IMG/VR virus record: IMGVR_UViG_3300031707_000211
Location: 1-21,647 of that record
Reading direction: 5' to 3' (one strand)
Source: a virus
DNA: 21,647 nt
Part shown: one piece after another, positions 12,037 through 19,398 of the stretch
How positions within the stretch are numbered: position 1 is the stretch's first letter
How the letters are laid out: every line of letters begins with the position of its first letter
Program-made: the position numbers and the translations under genes
Notes under the pieces: generated by a model
The model's input: only the letters and a program-made list of their open reading frames with translations
Told to the model about the DNA's origin: nothing
Database searches by the model: none

Positions 12037-12306
12037 ATGCAACTGTTTCTGCGAATTATCGGTCTCATGGCCGGACTTCTGCCGGGACTTACCGAGCTGA
12101 TCAAAGCGGTCGAGCGCGTGTTCGGCGGCGGCACCGGGGCGGTCAAGAAAGACGTGGTCAAGAGCACGGTGATCGAGGCCCTGCGTGAGGATCCCTCGTT
12201 CGAGGGCATCCCCGTCGAGGTGCTGGACAGGGTAGTGGACGGGGCGATCGAACGGCAACTTGAGGCGCTGAAGAAGACCGGTCCATTCGAGACTCAGGCC
12301 AAGTAG
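12037..12306 (+). CDS. Small protein with hydrophobic N-terminus (89 aa)
   Basis: The protein starts MQLFLRIIGLMAGLLPGLTE. AGGAGAGG lies five bases before the ATG at 12037, which decides this start over a longer upstream frame. A hydrophobic/amphipathic helix (1-27) is followed by GGGTGAVKKDVV and a charged helical remainder. I recall similar small proteins in phage head regions but cannot name one. It could be membrane-active (holin-like) or a structural helper. Confidence 0.65.
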   Translation: MQLFLRIIGLMAGLLPGLTELIKAVERVFGGGTGAVKKDVVKSTVIEALREDPSFEGIPVEVLDRVVDGAIERQLEALKKTGPFETQAK

Positions 12307-12316
12307 GCGACACGGA

Positions 12317-14482
12317 ATGAACGGGTCCTCGATTCGACGGGCGCATGGGCGGCAGCTCGCGTTGTCGCGGAACGAGTTGGGGCGGCTGGCCGACCGGATC
12401 CAGGAGGACTACCACGCGGCGCGGAGCGATCACGACGCGCGGATCGAGCGGTTTCGGCGCTACCTGCGCCGCTGGCGCGACTTGACCGACGAGCCGATCG
12501 CCGGCGAGGAGGATGTCCCGAACTTTCGCGTGCCCATGACCCAGTGGCATGTCTTCAGCGAGTGGGCGAACGAGTTTGCGGCGCTGTTTGGCGACGATTC
12601 GGAGATCGTCGCCAAACCCACGGGGCCCTCCGATCAGCGTCAGGTGCGCAAGGTTGCCCTATACACGTGGTGGCGGCTGTTCCAGTCGATGCGGATCCGG
12701 CACAAGGCCTGTGCGTTCAGTTTTCGTAGAATCCTCTTCGGCCGGGCGCACGCTTACGCGCCGTGGCGGCGTGAGACTTTCTGGGCGCCTACTGAGGATG
12801 GCGGGGAAGTCGAGTTAGTCGATTACGAGGGGCCGGGGTTCGAGCCGCTCCAACCAGACGACTTGATCGTGCCGGGGGAGGACGCGGACACAATCCACGA
12901 TTTCAGTTTCGTGCTCCGCAAGTACCAGGACACTCCGGACGCGCTCCTGCGGGCGGATGGTGTCTTGTACCAGGGCATCGAGGACCTGTTCGAGGAGCTG
13001 GTCAAGCTGGGCGAGCAGCGCAGGGACCGGGACTGGCAGGGCGACGAGTTGAAGCGCGAGTTGGACCTCGCGGAGGGAGTGAACCGCGAGAGTAACTTGA
13101 GCGCGCGCGGCGCCGTGCGTATCTGGGAATGGTACGGGAAGTGGCGGCGGTTGAAAGGCCGGAAGGACGCTAGCGCGGGGAACTTGGGCGGCCGCGAGCG
13201 GTTCGAGAGTGAACTGGTGGTGCGGTACCAGCCCGATCTGCACCGGGTGATCGGGGTCCAGGACCTGGCCGAGATGTACCCGCTGATGGCGCAACGCCGG
13301 CCGTTCGTCGAGAGCGCGTTAGTCCGCGATGGAAGTTACTGGTGCCCATCCTTTGGTGAACTCCTCGAGAAGGTCGAGGCGGGGGCGTCAGTGGCCCACA
13401 ATCTGGGGACGGAAGCTGGCCAACTTTCGGTCTGGCCGGTACTCTTCTATCGACCAGGGGAGGGCTACGACCCGGAAACCACACCCTACGAACCGGGACA
13501 GGCGATTCCGACTGCGGACCCGTCCAGTGTCAGGGCGATCGAGGTCCGCGCGAACCTCGAGTACCCGGTCATGGCGGTGCAAACTTATCTGGCCCATGCT
13601 GAGCGGCTGACGGGTCGGACAGAAATGAACCTGGGCCGGGCGAGCGATCGCCCGAACGCTCCCAGGACGGCGCGCCAGACCCTGGCGCTGCTGGAAGAGG
13701 GCAACATCAGGGCCAGTCTCGACATCGCCTGCCTGCGCGAGGATTGGGCGGCGATCGCGGCGCGGGTCTGGCTGCTGGATTCGATGTACGCGCCGGACTC
13801 GGTGTTTTTCCGGGTGACCGAGGAGGACGCTGGCGGGTTGTTCGAGACCAAAAACGGCGGGGCGCAAATGACCCAGCAGGAACGCGGCGGCCGGTACGAC
13901 TTCGACATCCGGTTCGCCACGAGTTACTGGGCGCGCGAGGCGAAGCGAGATCGCCAACTGGCGCTGTACCAGCTCGACCTGCAGAACCCGCTGGTGGCCC
14001 AGAACCCGCGAGCGCTCTACCGGATCACCCAGGAGGTGCATCGGGCGTTCGGCGACGACCGGTTCTGCGACCTGATTCCAGAGCCGCCGGACATGGGGCT
14101 GCCCAAGAACCCCCGGGAAGAGTGGACGATGGCGCTCCAAGGGGAGGACATTCCGGTTCATCCGGAGGACAATGACGACCTCCACTTGTTGGACCACAAC
14201 AAACGGCTACGCGAGGCGCGAGTGGATCCGCAGCGCGACGAGGGCGCTTTCCACACGATGGTCAGCCACACACTGGACCACATGAACCAGTGGCAGCAGA
14301 AGAAGCTGATGGGCGCCCTGATGGAACGTTTGGTCGAGTCGCTGAAGGGCGCGGCGGGGCCGGGGCAGATGCCTGGCGGCCCTCTGCCGGCGGAGCAGAT
14401 GCAGGGTCTGCTGGCGGGGATGCAAGGCGGCGGCGGCGGGCAACCGCTCCCTGACGGTCGCGGCTCGGAAGCGGAGCCATGA
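12317..14482 (+). CDS. Portal protein (P22-sized)
   Basis: The protein has 721 residues, close to the 725 of P22 gp1. The portal ring sits at one capsid vertex, carries the terminase and admits DNA. Early features are a basic helical N-terminus, FRVPMTQWHVFSEWANEFAA (73-92) and GDDSEIVAKPTGPSDQRQVR (94-113), typical of the family. The middle contains MAVQTYLAHAERLTGRTEMN near a flexible stem. The C-terminal end is low-complexity (GGGGGQPLPDGRGSEAEP), made by a palindromic repeat at about 14440-14479. A weak ribosome site (CGGA) precedes ATG 12317. The stop overlaps the next start (ATGA). Gene order (terminase, portal, scaffold, coat) also suggests a P22-like podovirus head. Confidence 0.85.
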   Translation: MNGSSIRRAHGRQLALSRNELGRLADRIQEDYHAARSDHDARIERFRRYLRRWRDLTDEPIAGEEDVPNFRVPMTQWHVFSEWANEFAALFGDDSEIVAKPTGPSDQRQVRKVALYTWWRLFQSMRIRHKACAFSFRRILFGRAHAYAPWRRETFWAPTEDGGEVELVDYEGPGFEPLQPDDLIVPGEDADTIHDFSFVLRKYQDTPDALLRADGVLYQGIEDLFEELVKLGEQRRDRDWQGDELKRELDLAEGVNRESNLSARGAVRIWEWYGKWRRLKGRKDASAGNLGGRERFESELVVRYQPDLHRVIGVQDLAEMYPLMAQRRPFVESALVRDGSYWCPSFGELLEKVEAGASVAHNLGTEAGQLSVWPVLFYRPGEGYDPETTPYEPGQAIPTADPSSVRAIEVRANLEYPVMAVQTYLAHAERLTGRTEMNLGRASDRPNAPRTARQTLALLEEGNIRASLDIACLREDWAAIAARVWLLDSMYAPDSVFFRVTEEDAGGLFETKNGGAQMTQQERGGRYDFDIRFATSYWAREAKRDRQLALYQLDLQNPLVAQNPRALYRITQEVHRAFGDDRFCDLIPEPPDMGLPKNPREEWTMALQGEDIPVHPEDNDDLHLLDHNKRLREARVDPQRDEGAFHTMVSHTLDHMNQWQQKKLMGALMERLVESLKGAAGPGQMPGGPLPAEQMQGLLAGMQGGGGGQPLPDGRGSEAEP
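14440..14479. repeat. Repeat encoding PLPDGRGSE at the portal 3' end
   Basis: CCGCTCC (14444-14450) and GGAAGCGG (14467-14474) flank CTGACGGTCGCGGCTC to make an imperfect hairpin. The translated peptide PLPDGRGSE recalls, from memory, a recurrent peptide in Acidobacteriota and some Planctomycetes annotations that arises from an abundant small genomic repeat. It abuts the portal stop codon. Confidence 0.55.
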
Positions 14483-14757
14483 GGATCCGGATACCCGCCG
14501 ACCGGGTGGATCTCGAGCACCTGCGCCAGACCCTTGAGACGCGGGGGTGGCAGATGATCGGGGCCCGGATCGCCGAGATGGCTACGCAGGCGCAGGCGCA
14601 GCTTGAGATCCAGGACGCCGGGCCCGAACTGTACCGCGCGCAGGGCCAGTTGGCGGCCTTGCGGCGGGTGCTCGAAGTGCCAGGGATACTCGCGCAGGAG
14701 ATTCGGGCGCGAGAGCAGAGGAAAGAGAGGAAGCACCATGCCCAGGTCGAGAGCTGA
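14479..14757 (+). CDS. Small helical head-region protein (92 aa)
   Basis: The ATG overlaps the portal stop (ATGA), so it is coupled to portal synthesis. After MRIRIPADRVD the protein is nearly all amphipathic helix (LRQTLETRGWQMIGARIAEM and LYRAQGQLAALRRVL), with a basic tail (REQRKERKHH). A bundle or coiled-coil structural or chaperone-like role is likely. It overlaps the next gene by 20 bases. No family is recognised. Confidence 0.7.
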   Translation: MRIRIPADRVDLEHLRQTLETRGWQMIGARIAEMATQAQAQLEIQDAGPELYRAQGQLAALRRVLEVPGILAQEIRAREQRKERKHHAQVES

Positions 14758-14905
14758 GGTGCGGTTGGCGCACGCGGTGGTCGCCGGGAAGGCGAAGGAC
14801 AGCGGGATGAGGAAGGGTTACGCCCGCGAGGTGGTCGAGAAGATGCACGGCAGGAGCATGAAATCGTTGCCGGAGCACACGAAGGCCAGCCGGAAGCGGC
14901 GGTGA
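14738..14905 (+). CDS. Small basic phage protein, DUF3008-like (55 aa)
   Basis: The protein starts MPRSRAEVRLAHAVVAGKAK. GAGAGG lies seven bases before the ATG. The pattern, a Ser/Arg-rich start, LAHAVVAGKAK, then YAREVVEKMHG...LPEH, resembles small phage proteins (KSKAQ.R.M.AA.HGK...GIPK.V..EF...GLPER), annotated DUF3008-like. It is very short and basic. The long open frame upstream shadows its neighbour. Confidence 0.6.
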   Translation: MPRSRAEVRLAHAVVAGKAKDSGMRKGYAREVVEKMHGRSMKSLPEHTKASRKRR

Positions 14906-14940
14906 AGGCTACCCTAGGCGGCGCCGACTAACCCGGTGCG

Positions 14941-15282
14941 ATGAACGTGCTGCCGCGGGTGCGTTGCCGCTTCTGCTCGAAGTGGCGGGACCCGCGGGAA
15001 TTTGTCGGACCGCCGGCGGTGGCGCCGTGCTGGGACTGCTACTACTGGCACCGGGCGGCGCTGGCCGTGCTGGCCGGGTGTGCGCCGCCGGGATGCCAGG
15101 GACCCTGCCGGCGAACCTGGGAGGACCTGCGGCGGGACACGCCGGGGGAGAACGTGAGGATGTTCGTGCAGCCGAAGGATGGGATCTACCAGCTCCTGTG
15201 CGGCGCGTGCTCGGACGCATACGAACGCAAGCGGCTGGATCTGTATCGGGCGACCCGTTACGGGGCCGCCAAAGGACTCTAG
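14941..15282 (+). CDS. Phage zinc-finger protein (113 aa)
   Basis: Four Cys pairs are visible: CRFC near residue 9-12, CWDC, C-x4-C-x3-C around GCAPPGCQGPC, and LCGAC in the final third. The sequence ends KDGIYQLLCGACSDAYERKR. A two-zinc ribbon protein is likely. I recall similar patterns (KxxYQxLCxxCSxxYxxKRxDLYRxTxFG) in phage head clusters; the role is unknown. The stop TAG forms part of the next gene's Shine-Dalgarno sequence (TAGGAGG). Confidence 0.75.
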   Translation: MNVLPRVRCRFCSKWRDPREFVGPPAVAPCWDCYYWHRAALAVLAGCAPPGCQGPCRRTWEDLRRDTPGENVRMFVQPKDGIYQLLCGACSDAYERKRLDLYRATRYGAAKGL

Positions 15283-15291
15283 GAGGCGCTA

Positions 15292-16200
15292 GTGGCGAAG
15301 GACAAAGAACAGGACCGCGACGCGGGAGAGGCGACTTTCCTGGCGGAACCCGGCGCGGAGGGTGAACCTGAAGCGGTGGTGGAGGTCGAAGCGGCCGGCG
15401 AAGGGGAACCAGACAAGGAGAAGAAACCCGAGGGCGATGCAGCGACGCGCGAAGCGAAGGCGCTGCGCCGGGAACTGAGGCAAGCCAGGGGCCGGATCGG
15501 GGAACTCGAGGCCTCGGAACGGCACTGGAGCGAGGTGGCACGCGCCGGCCAGAGGCAGGAGCATCCACCGGCTGAAGCCGGTGCCACGGGCGCGTCGGCG
15601 GAGGAGGAGATCGACGTCATCGAGGCGCTCACCAGCGACGGGGCAAAGGGGCTCGACAGAGTCCTCCGGAAGCTCGGGTACGCCCGAGTCGAGGAGATCG
15701 ACCAGAAGATCGAGCGGACGCGGGGCCAGATCACGCAGGATGCCCGGCTCCTGGGCAGGTTCCCGGAACTGGCCGACGAGAAGAGCGAGTTCTTCGCGGC
15801 GACCGCGAAGCGGTACGAGCAGCTCAAGGGGAACAAGGGGATTCGGGAGTCGGGGATGCTGATGGAACTGGCGGCGGAACTCGCGGAGAAGGACCTGGGA
15901 ATCGGCAAGAAGGAACCCTCTGGCGGCCGCCGGCGGGAACCAAAGGGCGACCAGGACGATGACGGGGGCTACAGCGACGACGGCGCCGGACCCGATGAAC
16001 CGGAGAATGAAGAGGATCGCATCGAGCGGGTTCGGGCGCAGGCCGGCAGTCGAGGCCGCCGACCGGCGCGTGAGGCGGAGCCCAGCGATGATCTGAGCCC
16101 ACTCCAGAAGAGGATCGCGGGCCGGCTGGGGGTCTCCGAGGAGGCCTACCGGAAACGGGCGAAAGCCGGGGTAAGAATCTCCGGCCTGCCCAGGCAGTGA
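15292..16200 (+). CDS. Capsid scaffolding-type protein (302 aa)
   Basis: Strong AGGAGG lies five bases before GTG 15292. Residues 1-50 are highly acidic and disordered; ~50-85 (TREAKALRRELRQARGRIGE) form a coiled coil; a linker carries the peptide PPAEAGATGA encoded by a REP-like hairpin (15566-15590). A helical core then runs about 100-210 (IDVIEALTSDGAKGLDRVLR and AATAKRYEQL), a second acidic Gly-rich linker, and finally a C-terminal helical motif LSPLQKRIAGRLGVSEEAYR. Scaffold proteins guide coat assembly through such helices and leave before maturation. Position between portal and coat agrees with this. Confidence 0.75.
   Translation: MAKDKEQDRDAGEATFLAEPGAEGEPEAVVEVEAAGEGEPDKEKKPEGDAATREAKALRRELRQARGRIGELEASERHWSEVARAGQRQEHPPAEAGATGASAEEEIDVIEALTSDGAKGLDRVLRKLGYARVEEIDQKIERTRGQITQDARLLGRFPELADEKSEFFAATAKRYEQLKGNKGIRESGMLMELAAELAEKDLGIGKKEPSGGRRREPKGDQDDDGGYSDDGAGPDEPENEEDRIERVRAQAGSRGRRPAREAEPSDDLSPLQKRIAGRLGVSEEAYRKRAKAGVRISGLPRQ
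15566..15590 (+). repeat. REP-like hairpin, copy 2 (within the scaffold gene)
   Basis: CACCGGCT-GA-AGCCGGTG followed by CCACGGG. Copy 1 has GACA where this has CACC, with matching changes on the 3' arm, so base pairing is kept. It is read in frame as part of the linker. Confidence 0.75.
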
Positions 16201-16208
16201 GGATGGGG

Positions 16209-16886
16209 ATGAAGAAGACAAAGCGGCCGGTTGAAGCCGGCCCCACGGCAGACCCGAAAGGGACGCCCGTGAAGGCGAGGACCGTGCAGGGGAAACCCGT
16301 GCCGACACACCTCGAGCACGCGATTCCGCATCGACTCACCGACGAGGGCATTGACGAAGAGAACGCGAAACCGCACAAGAAAGGCCATCGGGTCAGTGTG
16401 AGGGACGGGTTCGCCAGGCAGATCGAGGCGCGCGAGGCGGCGGCCAAGGACCTGATCGAGCCATGGTCGGCTCCGGATCCGATAGCAGAAGCCGTGGCGC
16501 GCGACGGCGATCCGCGCCCGGATATGACGCACAAGTTGCTGTCGGACACGGTGGTGAAACGCCGCGGGATGCGCGGGTTCGAACCGTGCCGCGACGAACA
16601 GGGCGAGTTAATCAAAGTGGGCGGGATGACCTTGGCGCGCATGCCCAAGGCCCTCGCCAAAAGGCGCAACGAGCACTACCGCGAAGAAGGGAATGCTCAG
16701 TTGCGCGAGTCTGAGGCTTTGCTCCAGGAGCAGCAGGAAAAGCTCATCGCGGACGGGAAAGCTGTGGGGCTCGCGCCCCTGCGTCCCCACGATGTGCTGC
16801 GCGATTCGAGAGACCGCACTCGTACCGCTTCCGTTGGTCTGCGAATGCACCGCGGCAACAGCCGCGATCCGGTTACGGACCCGTAG
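16209..16886 (+). CDS. Head-associated hypothetical protein (225 aa)
   Basis: The start is chosen at ATG 16209 (MKKTKRPVEAG), because GAGG at 16199-16202 is six bases upstream; ATG 16203 and GTG 16197 are alternatives. The basic N-terminal 20 residues include a REP-like insert read as RPVEAGPTA. A helical middle contains VSVRDGFARQIEAREAAAKD and PWSAPDPIAEAVARDG, then MRGFEPCRDEQGELIKVGGM and a helical, charged C-terminus (LLQEQQEKLIADG). A minor head or scaffold-cooperating protein is suggested by position; no family is recognised with confidence. Confidence 0.65.
   Translation: MKKTKRPVEAGPTADPKGTPVKARTVQGKPVPTHLEHAIPHRLTDEGIDEENAKPHKKGHRVSVRDGFARQIEAREAAAKDLIEPWSAPDPIAEAVARDGDPRPDMTHKLLSDTVVKRRGMRGFEPCRDEQGELIKVGGMTLARMPKALAKRRNEHYREEGNAQLRESEALLQEQQEKLIADGKAVGLAPLRPHDVLRDSRDRTRTASVGLRMHRGNSRDPVTDP
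16225..16248 (+). repeat. REP-like hairpin, copy 3
   Basis: GGCCGGTT-GA-AGCCGGCC followed by CCACGG, with one G.T pair. It is read in frame near the start of the head-associated gene. Confidence 0.65.
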
Positions 16887-16953
16887 CCGGGCGTGGAAGA
16901 GTAAGCCCTCCAAGTAGTTCCCGCGGAATTGACGAACTGGAGGACTGTCTTTC

Positions 16954-17472
16954 ATGGCGAACGTTGACAACCCCCACGGACTGCTTCCCGTGTATTCCCT
17001 GTTCGGGGGGGCCATGGTTCTGGAGGAATTCACTCGGGCCGCCGCCTACGGCACCGCGCTCTACAGGGGCGACGTAGTCGGACGGATCAACGACCACACA
17101 ATCACCATCCCGGCGACGCCGGGAACCACTCGAATCTCCGGGGTCAACCTGGTGCATTGCGTGGCCAGTTACGCCGCCGCCACCAAGCACCTGGTGGTAG
17201 TCGGGCCGGACCAGGTCTTCGAGGGGCAGGCGGACGGCTCGCTGCTCGAAGCCGACATGGGCCTGAACGCGAACCTGCTCTACGGCGCCGGCGACGCGGT
17301 GGCCCTCAAAAGCGCTCACGAGATCGACTCGGCGACCGAGGCCGAGACCGCGACCCTGGACGTTCACCTGCTCGGCAGGTTGCGCGTCGAGGAGAACGCC
17401 TACGGGGCGAACGTGCGCCTCGAGGTCCTGATCAACAAGCACCGCATGGCGAGCGACGCGGTGGGGGTCTAG
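16954..17472 (+). CDS. Capsid decoration / structural protein (MANVDNPHGL family)
   Basis: The protein has 172 residues. The start MANVDNPHGLLPVYSLFGG is a phrase I recall in phage structural proteins encoded next to the coat protein. It is a beta-rich chain with TALYRGDVVGRIN, an Ala/Thr-rich core and a C-terminal VRLEVLINKHRMASD. It probably sits on the capsid surface as a cement protein or is a minor head component. GGAGG is ten bases before the ATG. The TAG stop begins the ribosome site of the coat gene (TAGGAGG), so the two are likely coupled. Confidence 0.75.
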   Translation: MANVDNPHGLLPVYSLFGGAMVLEEFTRAAAYGTALYRGDVVGRINDHTITIPATPGTTRISGVNLVHCVASYAAATKHLVVVGPDQVFEGQADGSLLEADMGLNANLLYGAGDAVALKSAHEIDSATEAETATLDVHLLGRLRVEENAYGANVRLEVLINKHRMASDAVGV

Positions 17473-17486
17473 GAGGCAATTGAGTC

Positions 17487-18416
17487 ATGTTAATACGAGC
17501 ACAATTTCCCGACCTCTTCCTGGCATCCATGCTGCCGGCGCTGGACGAAGTGATCTTCCAGCGCTACGACCGCTTCCCTCCGCAATACACCCAGGTCTTT
17601 CGGATGATGAGCTCCGGCAAGTCGATCGAACAGACTACGGAGATCGCCGGGCTCGGGACTTTCGTGCAGATTCCCGAAGGCGGCCCGATGCACTACGACA
17701 CCGCGGTGCCGGGATTCGACAAGACCTACCTCCACGAGCAGTACGGGCTGGGTTTCCGGATGACGCGAGTGATGGTCGATGACGACCGGTTCGCCATCAT
17801 CCAGAAACTGGCCAGCGAGCTCGGCAGGAGCGCCAAGGAGACGGTCGAACTGGCCGTCGCCTCGCACTTTATCAACGGGTTCGCCGGGGGCGCCTACGTG
17901 GGTCCGGACGGCCAACCGTTGTTCTCGCTCAGTCACCCGATGGTGAAGAGCGGGCTAGTCCAACAGAACTGCCTGACCTCGGCGGCTGATCTGGATATCA
18001 GCTCGCTCGAGATCGCGCTGACGGATTTCCGGAGGATGAAAGACCCCTCCGCGAAGAAGATCCGGGTGCGGCCTCGGAGGCTGATCATTCCGCCGGAACT
18101 GGAGTTCGCGGCGGCTGAGATCCTGAAGAGTCCGACGCGCAGCGACACGGCCAACCGGTCGATCAACGCGTTCCAGAACCGCTCGGGGATGCCGGGGTTC
18201 GAAGACGCCTTCGTGTGGGACTACCTGACCGATCCCGACGCCTGGTTCATCCAGGCGGAGCCGGAGGACACCGAACTTCGGTTCTACTGGCGCGAGAAGC
18301 CCAACACGGTCCACGAAGTGGACTTCGACAGCCGAAGCATCAAGACGGCGATGTGGTACCGCTGCTCGAGCGGCTGGTCGAGCTTCTACGGCGTGTACGG
18401 GACGCCGGGGGCGTAA
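17487..18416 (+). CDS. Major capsid protein (HK97-fold, Mu-gpT-like)
   Basis: The protein has 309 residues. Key features are an acidic/aromatic N-terminal arm, IPEGGPMHYDTAVPGFDKTY (residues ~62-81), a spine helix IIQKLASELGRSAKETVELA, then VGPDGQPLFSLSHP (~135-150), which matches the DG-x-LFsxxH phrase of Mu-type head proteins, a loop RRLIIPPELEFAAAEILKS, and a C-terminal beta domain. The fold would assemble into hexamers and pentamers with the scaffold encoded upstream. AGGAGG lies ten bases before ATG. A GC-rich hairpin follows at 18446-18470, perhaps limiting downstream expression or protecting the coat message. Confidence 0.85.
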   Translation: MLIRAQFPDLFLASMLPALDEVIFQRYDRFPPQYTQVFRMMSSGKSIEQTTEIAGLGTFVQIPEGGPMHYDTAVPGFDKTYLHEQYGLGFRMTRVMVDDDRFAIIQKLASELGRSAKETVELAVASHFINGFAGGAYVGPDGQPLFSLSHPMVKSGLVQQNCLTSAADLDISSLEIALTDFRRMKDPSAKKIRVRPRRLIIPPELEFAAAEILKSPTRSDTANRSINAFQNRSGMPGFEDAFVWDYLTDPDAWFIQAEPEDTELRFYWREKPNTVHEVDFDSRSIKTAMWYRCSSGWSSFYGVYGTPGA

Positions 18417-18445
18417 GCCGCCGGCAAACTGGCAACTGAAACCGC

Positions 18446-18470
18446 GGAGGGGCCCGAAGGGGGCCCCTCC
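18446..18470 (+). terminator. Strong hairpin just after the capsid gene
   Basis: GGAGGGGCCC (18446-18455) pairs perfectly with GGGCCCCTCC (18461-18470) around GAAGG. No U-tract follows (CCCAAGAG), so it is probably a partial terminator or a 3'-end stabiliser for the abundant coat mRNA rather than a complete stop. Confidence 0.6.
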
Positions 18471-18489
18471 CCCAAGAGAGAGGTGAACA

Positions 18490-18918
18490 GTGGCGACGAG
18501 AGGAGTCACACAGATCGAGGGCACGATTGCGGTCGTGCCGAAGACGCAACTGGCCGTGTTCAACACGCTAGCGGGTGCGGCGGCGACGGACTACGATGGC
18601 CTGTTTTTCATCGCGGATGCAGCGTACCAAGTCACCGCGGTGGTCGAGCGGCACGCGGTACTGGGCACGGACGGCGGCGCAGTGACGCTGATGGTGAAGA
18701 AGGTGCCGTCCGGGACGGCGAAGGCAGCGGGAACGGACGTCCTCAGCGCGGGGTTGAGCCTGAAGGCGACGGCGGACACGAACCAGGCCGGCACGCTGCA
18801 CGGCACTGCGGCGAACCTGCAACTGGCCATCGGCGACGCCTTGGGCGTGGTGCCGACCGGCACGCTGACCGCCGTGGACGGCGTGACGGTGCGGGTCAGT
18901 TTGACGCGCATTCCGTAG
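18490..18918 (+). CDS. Head decoration / capsid fibre-like protein (142 aa)
   Basis: The GTG start has GAGAGAGG six bases upstream. The protein is Ala/Thr/Gly/Val-rich and beta-like throughout: VVERHAVLGTDGGAVTLMV, then KKVPSGTAKAAGTDVLSAGL and GTAANLQLAIGDALGVVPTG, closing with GVTVRVSLTRIP. I recall this GTDGxAVTLxIxK...NLLSGxINLKATANT...LQLAxGDRLA pattern in phage virion surface proteins. Exact placement on the virion is inferred. Confidence 0.7.
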   Translation: MATRGVTQIEGTIAVVPKTQLAVFNTLAGAAATDYDGLFFIADAAYQVTAVVERHAVLGTDGGAVTLMVKKVPSGTAKAAGTDVLSAGLSLKATADTNQAGTLHGTAANLQLAIGDALGVVPTGTLTAVDGVTVRVSLTRIP

Positions 18919-18973
18919 CGCCGGGCCCGGACTCTACAGGAGAGGCTGCGGCCAAACCGCGTAGGAGGAGCAA

Positions 18974-19363
18974 ATGGCGCTCAAGGGATGTCGAGTTTTA
19001 CTGGCCAGCGGCGCGCGGCTGGCGGATACCGCCAGCCCCGTCCAGGCCGACAGGCGGAGCATGCGCGTCCGCCTGTATCTCAATGTGACGGCGGCGAGTG
19101 GGTCGGGTGGCCTGCGGCCGGTGATTCGCGGATACGACCCAGTGTCCGGCCAGACCTTCCAGATGACCACCGGGGGAGTGGCGCCGGTGACCCAGACGGG
19201 CCTGTACGTCTACGAGATGCGCCCCGGTCCCTTGCCCGACCCGTTCGGGTGCGTTCTCGAGCGGGTGAATGACTGGCTGCCGAACCAGTGGGACGTTCTG
19301 GTGAAGCACGGCGATGCCTCCAGCTACACCTACTCGCTCAGTTGCGAGGTGGACGACGACTAA
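18974..19363 (+). CDS. Small virion-type hypothetical protein (129 aa)
   Basis: The protein starts MALKGCRVLLASGARLAD, with AGGAGG five bases before the ATG (GTAGGAGGAGCAAATG). A beta-rich protein with the phrase TAASGSGGLRPVIRGYDPVS (~48-67), then DWLPNQWDVLVKHGDASSYT. I recall similar phrases in phage structural gene clusters. It lies within the decoration and fibre block. No enzymatic motif is visible. Confidence 0.7.
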   Translation: MALKGCRVLLASGARLADTASPVQADRRSMRVRLYLNVTAASGSGGLRPVIRGYDPVSGQTFQMTTGGVAPVTQTGLYVYEMRPGPLPDPFGCVLERVNDWLPNQWDVLVKHGDASSYTYSLSCEVDDD

Positions 19364-19398
19364 AGGCAGATCGACCAAGAGGAAGGAGAACATCTCAG

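Noticed and set aside
10828-12258. 476-codon open frame on the - strand
   Set aside because: It lies opposite the end of the large terminase and three coupled rightward genes; its composition is that of an antisense high-GC shadow.
15289-16308. 339-codon open frame on the - strand opposite the scaffold gene
   Set aside because: It shadows the high-GC scaffold gene, which has a strong ribosome site, sensible composition and the expected place between portal and coat.
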